A program made the translations under genes and the position numbers. This document shows, in pieces, positions 45,911-53,815 of a stretch of DNA of 64,000 nucleotides (within the stretch, counting starts at the first letter, position 1; each line of letters begins with the position of its first letter). Source of the stretch: Candidatus Thiosymbion sp. (lineage in GTDB: Bacteria > Pseudomonadota > Gammaproteobacteria > Chromatiales > Chromatiaceae); the NCBI GenBank assembly GCA_018435665.1, contig JAHDND010000011.1:122089-186088 (forward strand), given 5' to 3'. The notes beneath the pieces were generated by a model. The model was given only the letters and a program-made list of their open reading frames with translations. It had not been told where the DNA came from and searched no databases.

Positions 45911-47026
45911 TTAAACCCCTTGTAGAGAAGCGCGGATCTGGGCGGCGGTGGTGAGCAGATCGTTAAGTATCCTGACGTTGTAATCAGGCCCAAAGTACTG
46001 AATCGGCTTGGCGGTGACGGTGTAGCCCTGTGAGGGCCGTTTTATGATCCATTCCATCTCCAGCAGGCGCGCGATCTTCCGCCGCACCGTCTCACGGGGA
46101 ATCCCGGTGGCCTCGCTCACGGAATAGGCGTTAGCCGGCATCATCCCCTGGCCATATCGTTCGGCATCGTCCCCAGCGGCCGTCAGCAGCGCTTCGTACT
46201 CTTCCAAGTTTTGCCCCGGTTGCATGAGCGCGGATCGCAAATTGATGTGGGCAATGACGCCAAGCACCAGGGACAGCAGTAAATCGCCGTCGAGCCGGGC
46301 ATAGAGCTTGATCAGACCCCGGAGGTGATAACCATTCAGGTACAGCCCCAGCAGATGGATAGGGCGTGTCCCGCCCTGCCCTTGCTTGGCATCGGTACTC
46401 AATCGACTGCGGGCAAACAGGGTCCGTGTGGACCAATTGGGTAGCGCCCGGGCCGCTCTACCGGGGGCGGGTGGCGTCTTCCAGGGCGGCCGGGCATCGA
46501 GTTCCAGCCCGAGAAGCTGGCGCAACAGCGCATCGGTATCCAGAAAATCGCTCAGCGTGTCGAGGGTGTGGGGATAGCCGAAGAACTGGCGGGCCTCATC
46601 GGTCACTTGGAACCCGCCCGCGGTCGTCACCCCCAGCCAGCGGTGTTGCCGCAAGGTGCCGATCTTGCGCCGAACGGTATCGCGCGGTATGCCGGTGGCT
46701 TGGCTGATGACCGATGGGCTGACCGGACCCGGCGCGATCCTCAAGACCCGATCACGCACCAGAGCCTCGTACATGGCACGCACACCGGGGTCATGGGGTC
46801 CCTCGAGCCGACCCGCACAATGGTGCTGCACGATTTCGCTCAACACGATGGAGAGCACAAGGTCCCCCCCAAACAGTCGGTACACATGCTCCAGGTGGCG
46901 GACGTTGAACATGCCTTGCACATAGACCACCGACCGCATGCGCCGCGCATACCCCGGCGGAGGCTCTGCGGCGGCATCGGCGGGGGTAGCCCGAGGGGAA
47001 ATCAGGTCGGTATCAATGGCGGTCAT
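45911..47026 (-). CDS. Regulator-like protein with two duplicated winged-helix modules
   Basis: A 371-residue protein built of two similar halves. Each half has a hydrophobic helical segment (MFNVRHLEHVYRLFGGDLVL; GYHLRGLIKLYARLDGDLLL) followed by a winged helix with almost the same recognition region (SQATGIPRDTVRRKIGTL; SEATGIPRETVRRKIARL) and a wing ending in a threonine (GGFQVT; QGYTVT). The linker at about 185-215 is polar. A DNA-binding regulator is therefore likely, with two HTH units in one chain acting as a covalent pseudo-dimer. I do not recognise a named family. It stands alone, with about 250 bases to the antiporter operon downstream. Confidence 0.7.
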   Translation of the reverse strand: MTAIDTDLISPRATPADAAAEPPPGYARRMRSVVYVQGMFNVRHLEHVYRLFGGDLVLSIVLSEIVQHHCAGRLEGPHDPGVRAMYEALVRDRVLRIAPGPVSPSVISQATGIPRDTVRRKIGTLRQHRWLGVTTAGGFQVTDEARQFFGYPHTLDTLSDFLDTDALLRQLLGLELDARPPWKTPPAPGRAARALPNWSTRTLFARSRLSTDAKQGQGGTRPIHLLGLYLNGYHLRGLIKLYARLDGDLLLSLVLGVIAHINLRSALMQPGQNLEEYEALLTAAGDDAERYGQGMMPANAYSVSEATGIPRETVRRKIARLLEMEWIIKRPSQGYTVTAKPIQYFGPDYNVRILNDLLTTAAQIRASLQGV

Positions 47027-48055
47027 CGTGTCAAATCGGCGCCAACAACTGTTTAGTCACTAGTGGCCAGACCAACAGCCACCCCACCTCGCAGCTTTGG
47101 TTTCACCCTTTGCAGATCCGCCGGCTATGCCGCGCCTCCCTGGAATCAGACCAGATAAGCCGAATCGTTACAGTTGGATAATACTAACACCGATGAGGGC
47201 GATCCTTGTCTCCCTGGAAATCCGTTGCGATCGTAAGGAACGAAGTCGCTACCCAAGGAGTGATTCAGGAATAAAGAATTTTTATCACAATCCGCATCGC
47301 TTGCTCAACCATGAGTGCCTGCCAGAGTGCGCAAAATGGGCAGCCAGTCATGAGGGGAGCAAAACGGGCAGTATGGTTTTTTCGAAGCAGTCTGGATTTG
47401 ATAGTTTGCGAAGAAGCCAAGTCGTGAGGACGTGCAGGTCTACTCAGCTCGTTGGTCCCCACATCTCTCATCCGGCCAAGCACTAAGCACCAGGACCACG
47501 AAAAAATAGATCTTGGGTCTATTTAGATTAGATTTCCGCTAATTAGGTAAAACTGGAGATCGTTTATTAAGCAGCCTCCCGATAATTGCATGTTCTAGTG
47601 AATTATTGCTTCATATCTGGCGCGATCTCCAGATGGCAGGTTTCAATGACTTTCCGCCCAAGCCAATTAACTCTGACGATCTGATTCAAACCTTGCGACA
47701 TTGGATCAAGAGAGCCAAGCCCGGCACCCCGCCATCCACTCCAACGAATAGTGCCTTCAGCTAACTTCATTCATTCACCAACCTCTGGAGTGCGGGATTG
47801 TCAATGAAGAGAAACTTTCAAACCCTGTGAGTCGGAAAAAACGGGCCAGCAGTCTTTAAAATCACTAGCAAAGCAACAGCATAAAATAGTTAAGGTACCC
47901 CCAGCCGATTAACACTCAATCACATAGGGTAACTCATTGAGTGGCTCCTTTCCGCAGAATTTTCAACTTTTAGAAAAATCGGAGATATTGAAAGTGTAAA
48001 GTATAAGTATTAGCGTCCACTCAATTCTCTATCCACCTTGATTATAGGATCACCC
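47027..48055. other. One-kilobase low-coding region, richer in AT
   Basis: Apart from the receiver-domain remnant (47543-47764) I see no gene. The plus frame at 47097-47486 and the minus frame at 47265-47483 have no family features or ribosome sites. Base composition from about 47480 to 48055 is visibly more AT-rich than the flanks. The promoter of the small exported protein at 48056 should lie at the right end. Confidence 0.5.
47543..47764 (+). pseudogene. C-terminal half of a response-regulator receiver domain
   Basis: Between an in-frame TAA at 47540 and a TAA at 47762 the frame reads LPIIACSSELLLHIWRD, then MAGFNDFPPKPINSDDLIQ and LRHWIKRAKP. This is the usual ending of receiver domains in hybrid kinases (LPIIALTA..., AGMNDFLxKPI with the conserved lysine, L..L..W). 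The phospho-acceptor aspartate half is missing and no start codon precedes it. It is a relic of a two-component gene. Confidence 0.7.
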
Positions 48056-48448
48056 ATGAACCTCCGCAGTTTTTTCACCATTACCGCTCTCGCGGGCGTG
48101 CTGCTTTTACCCGTCCATTCCATACACGCCGAATGGAAAGTCTTAGCCGTTGTCAAGGCCAACAAGGGTGCAGACCGCGACGAGGTCAGTGTGAGCAGTG
48201 GCAAAGGCTATAGCAAGGTCAAGCTGAAGGCCGATGGCGCCGACGTCGAGATCAAGAGCCTGCACGTCGTCTATGCGAATGGGGAAATTGACAAGCTTGA
48301 AGTCCGGCAGACCCTCAGCGAAGGGGCGACGACCCTCCCGCTTGATTTACGCGGCGGCGAGCGGGTCATCAAGAAGGTCATCCTTTGGTATAAAACGCCG
48401 GAGAGCGAGAAGCGCAAGGCCATCGTGACAATCTACGGCGAGGACTAA
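48056..48448 (+). CDS. Small exported protein, DUF2541-like
   Basis: A 130-residue protein with a signal peptide (MNLRSFFTITALAGVLLLPV, cleavage near IHA) and a small beta-rich domain of about 105 residues (EWKVLAVVKANKGADRDEVS, GERVIKKVILWYKT, RKAIVTIYGED). The beta-strand pattern with LPLDLRGGERVIKKV resembles DUF2541 (YaaI-type) periplasmic proteins, but I hold this match loosely. ATG at 48056 is chosen over 48038 because it starts the signal peptide. The gene stands alone, in an AT-rich upstream context. Confidence 0.7.
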   Translation: MNLRSFFTITALAGVLLLPVHSIHAEWKVLAVVKANKGADRDEVSVSSGKGYSKVKLKADGADVEIKSLHVVYANGEIDKLEVRQTLSEGATTLPLDLRGGERVIKKVILWYKTPESEKRKAIVTIYGED

Positions 48449-48583
48449 GGTTCTTGGCGCAGGTTTGACGTTAGGGTTAGGCCGGCCTTGTTCCCGCGGG
48501 TACGGAGTCATAACTGAGGCGTTTGAGGTTGCTGGCCGCCATGGCATGGACGCCGGAAGGCCAGCCGTCACTGGCGGTCGCCC

Positions 48584-49996
48584 TCACGTCATCCAGAGCA
48601 CCCAGGGCGTGCCGATGACGAGGAACAGGGCCGTGCAGAAGATCACGGTCAGCAGCCCGAGGCGATACAACTCGCCCTGCGTCAGATAACCGCTGGTGAC
48701 GAAGATGACGTTCTGGCTCCCGCCCTGGGGCGTCAGGGTCGAAAAATAGCTACTGGCGAACAGCAGGGCGAAGCCCATCAACCCCACCGGGACCCCCGCC
48801 TTGACGCCGACATCCAGGAAGACCCCGAGCAGGGCCAGCACCTGCGCCGACTGACTGACGAACAGGTAGTGCATGGCGACATAGAGCAGGAGCAGGACGA
48901 CGTAGGCCGCCAGCCAGGGCAGCCCTTCGAGCGCCATGGCCAGGCGTTCGCCGACATAGCCCATGAAGCCCATCTCGTTCAGTTGACCGCTCATCGCGAA
49001 GAGCACGGCCAGCCACAGAAAGGTGGCGAGGGTGCTTCCCTGTAAGTAGATGTCCTCCAGGGTGAGCACGTTGAAGGCCAGCAGCAGCCCGAGCCCGGCG
49101 AAGGCGATGCCGGCGAGGCTGAAGTTGAAGGAACCGGCGAAGATCCAGGCGCAGATCATGACCCCGAACACGAGCGCCGTGATCCGCTCGTCGCGCGACA
49201 GCGACCCCATCTCGTGCAAGGCCGCGCGCGCAATCCGTGGCGCGTCGGGGGTATCCGTCGTGCCTGGGGGAAACAGGCGATAGAGAAAGAGGGGCAGCAG
49301 GCCGATCGCGCACAGCGCGGGCACCGAGGCGACCAGCAGCCAGGAACCGAAGGTCACCTGCAAGCCCTGCTCGGCCACGAGGGAGACCCCGATGGGGTTG
49401 GCCGAGGTCGCCGTAAGCCAGAGCGCCGATGAGACGCTGAGGCTGGCCATGCCGCAGAACATCAGGAAACCGCCGAGCCGTCTGCCGACCTCATCCCCGG
49501 GATGCGAATTGGCGCCCTGCGCCAGGGAAAGGATGACCGGAAAGAGGACGCCGCCGCGTGCCGTGTTGCTGGGGAAGCCCGGCGCGATCAGTGCGTCGGT
49601 CAGGAAGATGCTGTAGGCCAGCCCGAGGGTGGATTTGCCGAAGATGGCGACCACACCCAGGGCAATCCGCCGGCCGAGTCCGCACTTCACCACAGCCTGG
49701 GCGACGAGAAAGGCGGAAACGACGAGCAAGACACTCTGGTTGGCGAAGCCCGAGAAGGCCTTGGCCGGATCGACGGTGTCGGTGAGCACCGCGAGGGCCC
49801 CGGCGAGCAGGGCGGCGGTGAGCAGCGGCAAGACGCTGAGGATGACGGCGAAGATAGTGGCCGAGAAAATGGTGAACAGGTGCCAGGATTCCCGCGTCAG
49901 CCCGTCGGGGACCGGCACGAACCAGAGACCGACGCCGTACGCCACCACCGCCAAGGGTAGCAAGGCCCCCCGCCAGCGCGAGATGATCCGGTTCAT
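48584..49996 (-). CDS. DASS-family (SLC13) anion:sodium symporter
   Basis: A 470-residue transporter of the divalent anion:Na+ symporter family (dicarboxylates, sulfate or similar). About twelve helices are present. The two Ser-Asn-Thr substrate/sodium motifs of the family are seen as PGFPSNTARGG in the first repeat and TLTPQGGSQNV in the second. ATG 49996 has GGAGG seven bases upstream and overlaps the stop of the lipoprotein gene by four bases; the longer start at 50050 has no such site. A near-identical fragment of its 3' end lies at 43603-43677. Likely transcribed with the upstream small lipoprotein. Confidence 0.88.
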   Translation of the reverse strand: MNRIISRWRGALLPLAVVAYGVGLWFVPVPDGLTRESWHLFTIFSATIFAVILSVLPLLTAALLAGALAVLTDTVDPAKAFSGFANQSVLLVVSAFLVAQAVVKCGLGRRIALGVVAIFGKSTLGLAYSIFLTDALIAPGFPSNTARGGVLFPVILSLAQGANSHPGDEVGRRLGGFLMFCGMASLSVSSALWLTATSANPIGVSLVAEQGLQVTFGSWLLVASVPALCAIGLLPLFLYRLFPPGTTDTPDAPRIARAALHEMGSLSRDERITALVFGVMICAWIFAGSFNFSLAGIAFAGLGLLLAFNVLTLEDIYLQGSTLATFLWLAVLFAMSGQLNEMGFMGYVGERLAMALEGLPWLAAYVVLLLLYVAMHYLFVSQSAQVLALLGVFLDVGVKAGVPVGLMGFALLFASSYFSTLTPQGGSQNVIFVTSGYLTQGELYRLGLLTVIFCTALFLVIGTPWVLWMT

Positions 49997-50559
49997 GGCC
50001 TTGCCTCCGTCGTCGGCATCGGTGGCGTCGGCTTGGCCAGTCGCACCCATCCGGCCAGGTCGCTGACGCGGCCGCTGACGCTGTCCTCGTATTCCGCCAC
50101 CCGCTGCCAGGTGAAGGTGTATTCGCCGGTGACGCCGGCGTAACGCCCGGTGCCGCCGGTCAGGCGCCCGCTCAGTCGGTTTCCCGGCAGCGCCGAGGCG
50201 CCATTCAACTCACTGAAGATACGCTCCCCGCGCCGGTCGACCCATACCGCGCGCCCGACCATGCCGGCCTGGGTGTGCGAGAAACCGATCACCTCGGCGC
50301 GGTAGCCAACCGCCGGCCGCTCCGACCCGGCCAGGAGCAGCGAGCCCTCGACATGGAATATCCCCGCCTGCTCGCCGGCCGCCATTTGCAGTAGTTGCTG
50401 GTTGCCGGTGAACGACCAGGTACCCGTGAAATGCCGCTCCGCGCCATCAACCTCCGGCGGCGGTGCTTGGCCACCACAGCCGGCGAGGAGGAGGGTAACA
50501 GCGGCGAGCAGCGACGCCAGTCCGTAATCCCTGAAGAGCAGGTGACGCGAATGGGGCAT
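49993..50559 (-). CDS. Putative lipoprotein of unknown function
   Basis: A 188-residue protein starting MPHSRHLLFRDYGLASLLAA, with a lipobox LLLAGCGG (Cys about residue 27). The mature part is beta-rich: HFTGTWSFTGNQQLLQ, IFHVEGSLLL, AEVIGFSHTQAGMVGRAVW, RLSGRLTGGTGRYAGVTGEY. The GGTGRYAGVTGEYTF run resembles allene-oxide-cyclase-like or lipocalin-type barrels seen in small exported proteins. ATG at 50559 has GGAGG and fits the signal; the frame open to 50892 does not. It is coupled to the DASS transporter by an ATGA overlap, so a role in binding its substrate is possible but unproven. Confidence 0.75.
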   Translation of the reverse strand: MPHSRHLLFRDYGLASLLAAVTLLLAGCGGQAPPPEVDGAERHFTGTWSFTGNQQLLQMAAGEQAGIFHVEGSLLLAGSERPAVGYRAEVIGFSHTQAGMVGRAVWVDRRGERIFSELNGASALPGNRLSGRLTGGTGRYAGVTGEYTFTWQRVAEYEDSVSGRVSDLAGWVRLAKPTPPMPTTEARP

Positions 50560-50624
50560 TTTCCCTCCTGGTGGTGATTGAGTGCCCGCCGCCAGATTGG
50601 CGCGGCCTTCCATCCGGTTGAAAC

Positions 50625-51218
50625 CTAGGGTGCGAAGGGCATCCACGGCATCATGGCCCCGGCCCGCCCCATGGTGGAATCCATGGACCGGGTGATGACC
50701 GACATCTGGGCATTCATGGCCCTGAGTTCCGCCAGAATCGCCGGTATGGCGGCCATGTTGGCGCTCATGAGTTGCATCTGGCTGGACATCTCCGGCATCA
50801 CGGCCATGTTGCCGGACATCTGCGCCAGGAACAGGGCCACGGCGGCACCGGGCTCGAAGCCTTCTACCGTTTTCATATAGGCCCCCAGCCACTGGACCTG
50901 CTCCTCGAACCTGATCACCTCCGCCCGCTTGTCCGCCGGAAGTTGGTCCAGCAGTTGGGCACGCAGCTTGGCGCGATCAATGGCATCGGCCGGGGTCGCG
51001 ACCGCTGCCGGGGCCGCAACCGCCGTCGAGGCCGTGGCCCCGACGTGGTGGAACCCGCTCAGGAATGCCACCAGAGGTAACAGCAGTATCAGGAACAGGG
51101 CCAGAACCAGGCGGCGCTGCCGACGTTCTAGGTCACGGCAGCGCTGCTCCGATTGCGTCAACCGCTCTAGGAGCCGCTCCACCAGTGCAACATCAAGCGG
51201 TTGTTCTGTAACCGACAT
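50625..51218 (-). CDS. Single-pass membrane protein with Met-rich coiled C-terminus
   Basis: A 197-residue protein. The N-terminal cytoplasmic 38 residues are charged and coiled-coil-prone (LVERLLERLTQSEQRCRDLE), one helix follows (LALFLILLLPLVAFLSGF), then an Ala/Pro linker and a helical periplasmic part. The latter has a methionine-rich heptad-like tract (MSGNMAVMPEMSSQMQLMS, then MAAIPAILAELRAMNAQM) that would form a coiled coil. I do not recognise the family. It sits in a run of same-strand genes of unknown role between 48.6 and 52.7 kb. Confidence 0.65.
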   Translation of the reverse strand: MSVTEQPLDVALVERLLERLTQSEQRCRDLERRQRRLVLALFLILLLPLVAFLSGFHHVGATASTAVAAPAAVATPADAIDRAKLRAQLLDQLPADKRAEVIRFEEQVQWLGAYMKTVEGFEPGAAVALFLAQMSGNMAVMPEMSSQMQLMSANMAAIPAILAELRAMNAQMSVITRSMDSTMGRAGAMMPWMPFAP

Positions 51219-51320
51219 CTTTACCCTCCGCGACCTCGCTGCGGGCGGGCTGGAAGCCGGCCCGGTGTGAAATCGACCGATCCAATCTGAACCCAGCCTG
51301 GGGTCGTCAGGGGGTGCCCG

Positions 51321-51602
51321 CTACCGGGACCCTTGTTCGTTCTTCAGGCCCTGTGCCGTGATTTCGTGATAGAACTGCACCACCTTGGCATAGAGGCCCT
51401 GACTCACGGGGTCGTCGCTGACCAGTTGATGGGCGACTCCGGTCCGTTCCATGGCCTCGCGGAGAAAATCCAGGTCCTCCTCGCCAAGCCGCTCACCGGC
51501 ATCCACCCGTTGCTTGAGATCCTGGAGCCGTGGGAGCGTGTAGTTGGTAAGCCGGTCCAGGAGAGCGATACCCACGCCAAGATTCTGCGTCGATTCATTC
51601 AT
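51321..51602 (-). CDS. Small conserved protein, paralogue of the one at 59592
   Basis: A 93-residue all-helical protein without signal or membrane segment. It aligns along its length with the protein at 59592-59879: LPRLQDLKQRVDAGERLGEE versus [29 protein letters not shown] versus DLSFLEEVL, then YHEITAQGLKNEQ versus [13 protein letters not shown]. The family is not known to me; the shared RVD-GERL and IT-QxL-NEQ motifs define it. Two copies about 8 kb apart in opposite orientations suggest a duplicated family. Likely cytoplasmic. Confidence 0.75.
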   Translation of the reverse strand: MNESTQNLGVGIALLDRLTNYTLPRLQDLKQRVDAGERLGEEDLDFLREAMERTGVAHQLVSDDPVSQGLYAKVVQFYHEITAQGLKNEQGSR

Positions 51603-51654
51603 GGAAGGTCTCTCTCGTTGTGATCACCAGGAAGGTTCTGATCCCCGTAAGACT

Positions 51655-51763
51655 GTAACCGTTCAGACCCCACTGGCACCAGAGATCGCTTCTTCTGCAC
51701 AAGCCACCGATTCTCTTGCTCCCTCCCCCTTGGCGGGGGAGGGGTGGGGAGAGGGCGTCTGAA
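51655..51763 (+). repeat. Dispersed palindromic repeat, copy C
   Basis: Begins gtaaccgttcagacccc and ends with the palindrome ctcccccttggcggggga and gtctgaa; it is the fullest match to copy A, in the opposite orientation. Intergenic (the 51603-51886 space holds nothing else). Confidence 0.7.
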
Positions 51764-51886
51764 AGGTCTCTGATCGTCATGGCTTAACTCTGGGTAAGGC
51801 TTCATCTCAGCTGCTGGTTGCCGGCTGTTAACTGTCGGCAAATGACCATTGGCCGCGGCCGCGGCAGCCAACAGATGCCCACCCGA

Positions 51887-52273
51887 TCAATCGTCCTGGG
51901 AATTGGCGATGGCGGCCGCGATGCCGACGACGGCGGCGCCAATCACCACGCCGGTCATCACATCACTGCCGTCATCCCGGTCGTCACGCCAGCGATCCTC
52001 GCGCACTTCGCGGCGTATCTCTCGCCGCGCCTCCCGTTTTTCACGTTGTACCTCGCGATAACCTTCCTTGATCTCGCGCCGGGCGCAGGCACGGGTCTCG
52101 CAGCGGCGCAACTCACGTCGCGCCTCACGCTTTTCCCGGGCCACTTCGCGGGCGCCTTCCCGCGCCTCCTGGCGGACCTCCCAGCGGCTAGCCAGGGCAA
52201 CCGGTTGCTGAAGGAGACCGACCAGGGCCAGCGCGACCGCGAGGGAAGTCGCTGAGAAGTTTAGGGGCCTCAT
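51887..52273 (-). CDS. Exported Arg/Glu-rich coiled-coil protein
   Basis: A 128-residue protein with a signal peptide (MRPLNFSATSLAVALALVGL to about residue 28) and then about 70 residues of Arg/Glu-rich helix with repeated units (REVAREKREARRELRR; REVQREKREARREIRR), a short Asp-rich segment, and a C-terminal hydrophobic helix (MTGVVIGAAVVGIAAAIA). Two cysteines lie in the helix (CETRACAR). It overlaps the preceding gene's stop by four bases. Family unknown; the repeat suggests a coiled coil in the periplasm. Start 52273 is chosen over 52342 because it begins the signal peptide. Confidence 0.65.
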   Translation of the reverse strand: MRPLNFSATSLAVALALVGLLQQPVALASRWEVRQEAREGAREVAREKREARRELRRCETRACARREIKEGYREVQREKREARREIRREVREDRWRDDRDDGSDVMTGVVIGAAVVGIAAAIANSQDD

Positions 52274-52656
52274 TTCACGCCCCCCCGACCGGCGCGGAAT
52301 TTCTCGACCCGCTCTTCGTAACGCTTGAGCACGGCTTCGCAATCTTGCGTCTCCAGGGTGACTGAGGTGCCATAGCCGTAAGCGGCGGCATAGAAAAAGG
52401 CCCGGTCCGTTCCCAGTAACCTCCCGATCCCATCACTCAGGTCAAGGGCCTCACGTTCCAAGTCGACTTTCTGCTCCGGTTTGACGCAGCCGGTGGCCAG
52501 ACCCGTCAGGTAGCCGAATTTTTTTAGTCCCTCATCCAACTGCTCCTCGGGATCGGCAGCAGGTTCCGTGGCCTGGTCCGCGGCAAAGACCAGGGGAGCC
52601 TTGACGAGGACGAGGGCGAGAGTGGTGGCGGCGAAGAGAAGATGACTGCGGGGCAT
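52270..52656 (-). CDS. Small exported protein with two cysteines
   Basis: A 128-residue protein: signal peptide 1-25 (LLFAATTLALVLVKAPLVFA), an acidic spacer, then a helical domain of about 85 residues with FGYLTGLATGCVKPEQKVDL and FFYAAAYGYGTSVTLETQDC, whose two cysteines could form a disulfide in the periplasm. A GGAGG precedes the ATG. It is the first gene of the pair with the Arg/Glu-rich protein, through an ATGA overlap. Family not recognised. Confidence 0.7.
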   Translation of the reverse strand: MPRSHLLFAATTLALVLVKAPLVFAADQATEPAADPEEQLDEGLKKFGYLTGLATGCVKPEQKVDLEREALDLSDGIGRLLGTDRAFFYAAAYGYGTSVTLETQDCEAVLKRYEERVEKFRAGRGGVK

Positions 52657-52895
52657 GCTGGACCTCCAAAGGGGTATAGGGAATTCACGGCCAGGTACCG
52701 CCCCCCGTCTTGATGGGCAAGGGGACTAGGCTGGGGGCGGTGCCAGGGCGTTGCTGGGGCGCATCCGGTCGGTCAACAGCCAGATTGACCTGCTTGGGGG
52801 GGTGGAAAAATTACCCTTGAGGTCCTGAGGATGACGGACGACCGGGTTGAGGCGGGGGGCTTACCGACCAAATGTGGCGAAAAGTGTAATCAATC

Positions 52896-53249
52896 CTATG
52901 TGGTGGGAGTAGCTTGTGATTGCGCATTATGGGCAGTGGGAGTTGCCATCTGTGACCGATCAAGATTCAACGCCAGTAACCGCGCCAGAATCTCCTCGTC
53001 GGGCATCTCGGGGGTGTAGTCCTCCCAACCATAGGCCGCCGCCACCGCCGCGTCGACGGTTTTGTGGACCATGTCCAGCCAATGCGGCCGCTGATTGTAG
53101 AGATTGGTCAGGGTCCGGGCCTTGAGGTCCTTTTCATGGCCCGTCTTGGGAATGATCCGGTCTGGATAGCCTGGATCGACCTCGGGCACCCGCTCCACCC
53201 ACTCAGGCGGGTTCAGCCAGTTCTTCCGCAGACGATTGAGTTGCGCCGC
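52896..53249 (-). pseudogene. C-terminal remnant of an MmeI-like DNA methyltransferase
   Basis: The frame from an in-frame TGA at 53250 to the stop at 52896 reads LNRLRKNWLNPPEWVERVPE, then KARTLTNLYNQRPHWLDMVH, KTVDAAVAAAYGWEDYTPEM and DEEILARLLALN. This is the usual C-terminus of the type IIL (MmeI-like) restriction-methylase family, in which the whole protein is 900-1000 residues. The catalytic and SAM-binding parts are absent, and the first ATG is not at a true start. It is a relic of a restriction-modification gene. Confidence 0.72.
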
Positions 53250-53280
53250 TCAGACCAGGCGGTAAGGATACGCAGCGGCA

Positions 53281-53511
53281 CTACAACAGATTGACCAGGG
53301 TGGCGACCATCGCGATGGTAGCCATCATCATTGCCCCCAACTTGATGATCAGCCGATATTCCAACTCACGCAGATCGGTCTTGGTCGCCAGTTCCGCTTC
53401 GAGATGGGCCTCCTTGAAGGGCGCCGCGATCGCCTCCGCCTGCTCCTCCGGGATACCAGACGCCTTGATGGAGCGAATGAACTTGTGGGTATCGAAGGTA
53501 ATGCTTGCCAT
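53281..53511 (-). CDS. DUF1640-type coiled-coil membrane protein
   Basis: A 76-residue protein: MASITFDTHKFIRSIKASGI with the EEQAEAIAAPFKEAHLEAEL helix and the ELATKTDLRELEYRLIIKLG stretch, ending in one membrane helix (AMMMATIAMVATLVNLL). This order is typical of small bacterial DUF1640 proteins (CCDC90-like coiled coil), which have no assigned function; family members are often next to toxin-antitoxin or restriction genes. Here it lies 31 bases from the methyltransferase relic. Length matches short family members. Confidence 0.85.
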   Translation of the reverse strand: MASITFDTHKFIRSIKASGIPEEQAEAIAAPFKEAHLEAELATKTDLRELEYRLIIKLGAMMMATIAMVATLVNLL

Positions 53512-53815
53512 AGGGTTTTCCGGTTATTGGTGAGGGTTGCTGGGCGGGATTGTACCCCACCGGCGCCAGACCCTGACCCTGCCGCCAAGGCCCTCACGCG
53601 GCGCGGGAGCGCTTGATCATGTCCTCAACGGCGGGGCAGGCATGAACGGTATTAAGCTCCACGTCCGGATGGGCTAGCGCAACAACCCGGAACATTTCGT
53701 CTATCCACCCCCGGGATGGCGACCAGGAACACAACGACCATGCCAAGTGTCATTGCCCAGGGGATGCCGCGCCACTAATCACCCGGATCGATGAATGTAG
53801 TGGCCTAAACCCCCT
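53512..53815. other. Intergenic region, no gene assigned
   Basis: About 300 bases. A minus-strand open frame without a start (about 53594-53740, ending CPAVEDMIKRSRAA-stop) looks coding in style and may be another decayed gene end, but I cannot name a family. Confidence 0.4.

Noticed and set aside
47097..47486. 129-codon plus frame in the AT-richer region
   Set aside because: No ribosome site, no recognisable fold, and an opposite-strand frame of similar length exists at the same place.
47500..47520. Small inverted repeat aatagatc/ggtctatt
   Set aside because: Only five to six matched pairs; too weak to call a terminator or operator.
53594..53740. Minus-strand open frame ending CPAVEDMIKRSRAA
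   Set aside because: It has a protein-like look but no start and no family I can name, so it is only mentioned as possible decay.
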